From an uncultured Caryophanales bacterium (GTDB taxonomy: Bacteria; Bacillota_I; Bacilli_A; Izemoplasmatales; Hujiaoplasmataceae), in the NCBI GenBank assembly GCA_937958685.1, contig CALGNF010000074.1:1-6724 (forward strand): a DNA stretch of 6,724 nucleotides. The letters are read 5' to 3'. This document shows, one piece after another, positions 6,330 through 6,724 of the stretch. Position numbers and translations under genes: made by a program. Each line of letters begins with the position of its first letter. Position 1 is the stretch's first letter. The notes beneath the pieces were generated by a model. That model made no database searches and had not been told where the DNA came from. It worked only from the letters and a program-made list of their open reading frames with translations.

Positions 6330-6678
6330 TCACTCCTCTTCAAAAAAGACAGAGGTTGCCGTGAATTGAAATGCGAATTGCTTCAACGTGGAGTTGTATC
6401 CCGCATCGTCCAACGTGAGGAACCAACGGTTTCCAATAGCCGCATCATCTAAAGCTTCGATGGCGGATCGGACCGATTGATGCGTTCTGGGCTTGTTCGT
6501 ATAAATCGTGACTTCGACACGGACAGTTTGTGATCGCGTATCGCCATCTGCGAAATCCAGTGGGACAATGGAACGAACGCCCCAAAACACGTAGCTTTCC
6601 TTGGTGGATCCGCCATTGTTCGGAACGACTTCCTCCCAGAAGATCAGCCTTGTTTCGGTTTTGATTTGATCTTGAGTG
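6330..6678 (-). CDS. Probable tail terminator/completion protein, 5' truncated
   Basis: The C-terminal 115 residues are present, in frame from 6677 to the TGA at 6330-6332. The beginning was lost where the contig runs into adapter. A GTG at 6588-6590 could be taken as a start, but it lies inside the reading frame (...KESYVFWG...) with clear protein-like sequence upstream, so it is not the real start. The visible part reads as beta strands (RLIFWEEVVPNN, YVFWGVRSIVPLDF, TVRVEVTIYT), then a helix (VRSAIEALDDAAI), then strands near the end (FAFQFTATSVFF). This alternation, the small size and the position just before the gp10-like and tube genes fit the small tail terminator/completion proteins (DUF3168 or Gp17-like) that cap the tail tube at the head end. 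The family call comes from pattern and context only; another head-tail joining protein is possible. It ends 4 bases before the next start, and its last codons carry that gene's ribosome binding site. Confidence 0.6.
6333..6339 (-). promoter_or_regulatory. Ribosome binding site that sets the gp10-like start
   Basis: AGAGGAG lies 7 bases before the ATG at 6323-6325. This favours that ATG over the in-frame TTG at 6341-6343, which would lie upstream of this site. The motif sits inside the last codons of the preceding gene. Confidence 0.8.
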
Positions 6679-6724
6679 AGATCGGAAGAGCGTCGTGTAG
6701 GGAAAGAGTGTAGATCTCGGTGGT
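6679..6724 (-). other. Illumina TruSeq adapter sequence (artefact)
   Basis: The last 46 bases begin AGATCGGAAGAGC and continue as the reverse complement of the TruSeq universal adapter (on the minus strand ending ...GACGCTCTTCCGATCT). This is library-construction sequence left on the contig end. The biological sequence stops at 6678; the A at 6679 may come from A-tailing. The final 12 bases of the full adapter are absent because the contig ends first. The adapter is open in the frame of the adjoining gene and would be read as HRDLHSFPTRRSSDL, so automatic annotation could extend that gene falsely. Recognition rests on memory of the adapter sequence, which matches across the full 46 bases. Confidence 0.98.

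Noticed and set aside
6341..6343. TTG as start of the gp10-like gene
   Set aside because: The ribosome binding site AGAGGAG lies downstream of it and is correctly spaced for the ATG at 6325.
6588..6590. GTG as start of the first tail gene
   Set aside because: The frame continues upstream with protein-like sequence to the adapter boundary; there is no ribosome binding site.
1..6724. A novel defence or accessory system, CRISPR array, tRNA or mobile element
   Set aside because: Every part of the biological sequence is explained by a continuous tail operon. No direct repeats with spacers, cloverleaf sequence, transposase or inverted ends were seen.

Overview
The window is a fragment of a long-tailed (siphovirus-type) phage or prophage. 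It covers the end of the head-tail joining genes, the tail tube and tape-measure genes, and the first tail-tip genes. All genes lie on the minus strand, so the operon reads from high to low coordinates. Three genes end in TGA and tryptophan is encoded by TGG, so the standard bacterial code applies. Strong GGAGG-type ribosome binding sites and Firmicutes-phage-like tail families suggest a Gram-positive (Firmicutes) host. That host call is an inference; no host marker is present.

Layout in transcription order: Illumina adapter sequence, not biology (6724-6679); a 5'-truncated gene, probably a tail terminator/completion protein (6678-6330); an HK97 gp10-like tail completion protein (6325-5936); the major tail tube protein (5939-5328); a tail assembly chaperone (5315-4938) with a -1 frameshift site A_AAA_AAC directly before its stop, giving a longer chaperone that ends at 4648; the tape measure protein (4631-2685); a distal tail (Dit-like) protein (2685-1927); a tail hub/baseplate protein of the ReqiPepy6 Gp37-like type (1927-287); and the start of a coiled-coil protein that runs off the left edge (284-1).

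These genes build one structure. The gp10-like and terminator proteins close the tail at the head end. The tube protein polymerises around the tape measure protein, which sets tail length and is kept soluble by the two chaperone forms. Dit and the hub form the tip on which the tail starts to assemble. Genes are separated by 16 bases or less, or overlap by 1-4 bases. There is no room for an internal promoter or terminator, and I saw none.

I found no previously undescribed system. The items most worth a second look are the adapter at the right end, which creates a false in-frame protein extension; the frameshift site with a possible downstream hairpin; and a 45-residue-spaced repeat in the coiled-coil protein.
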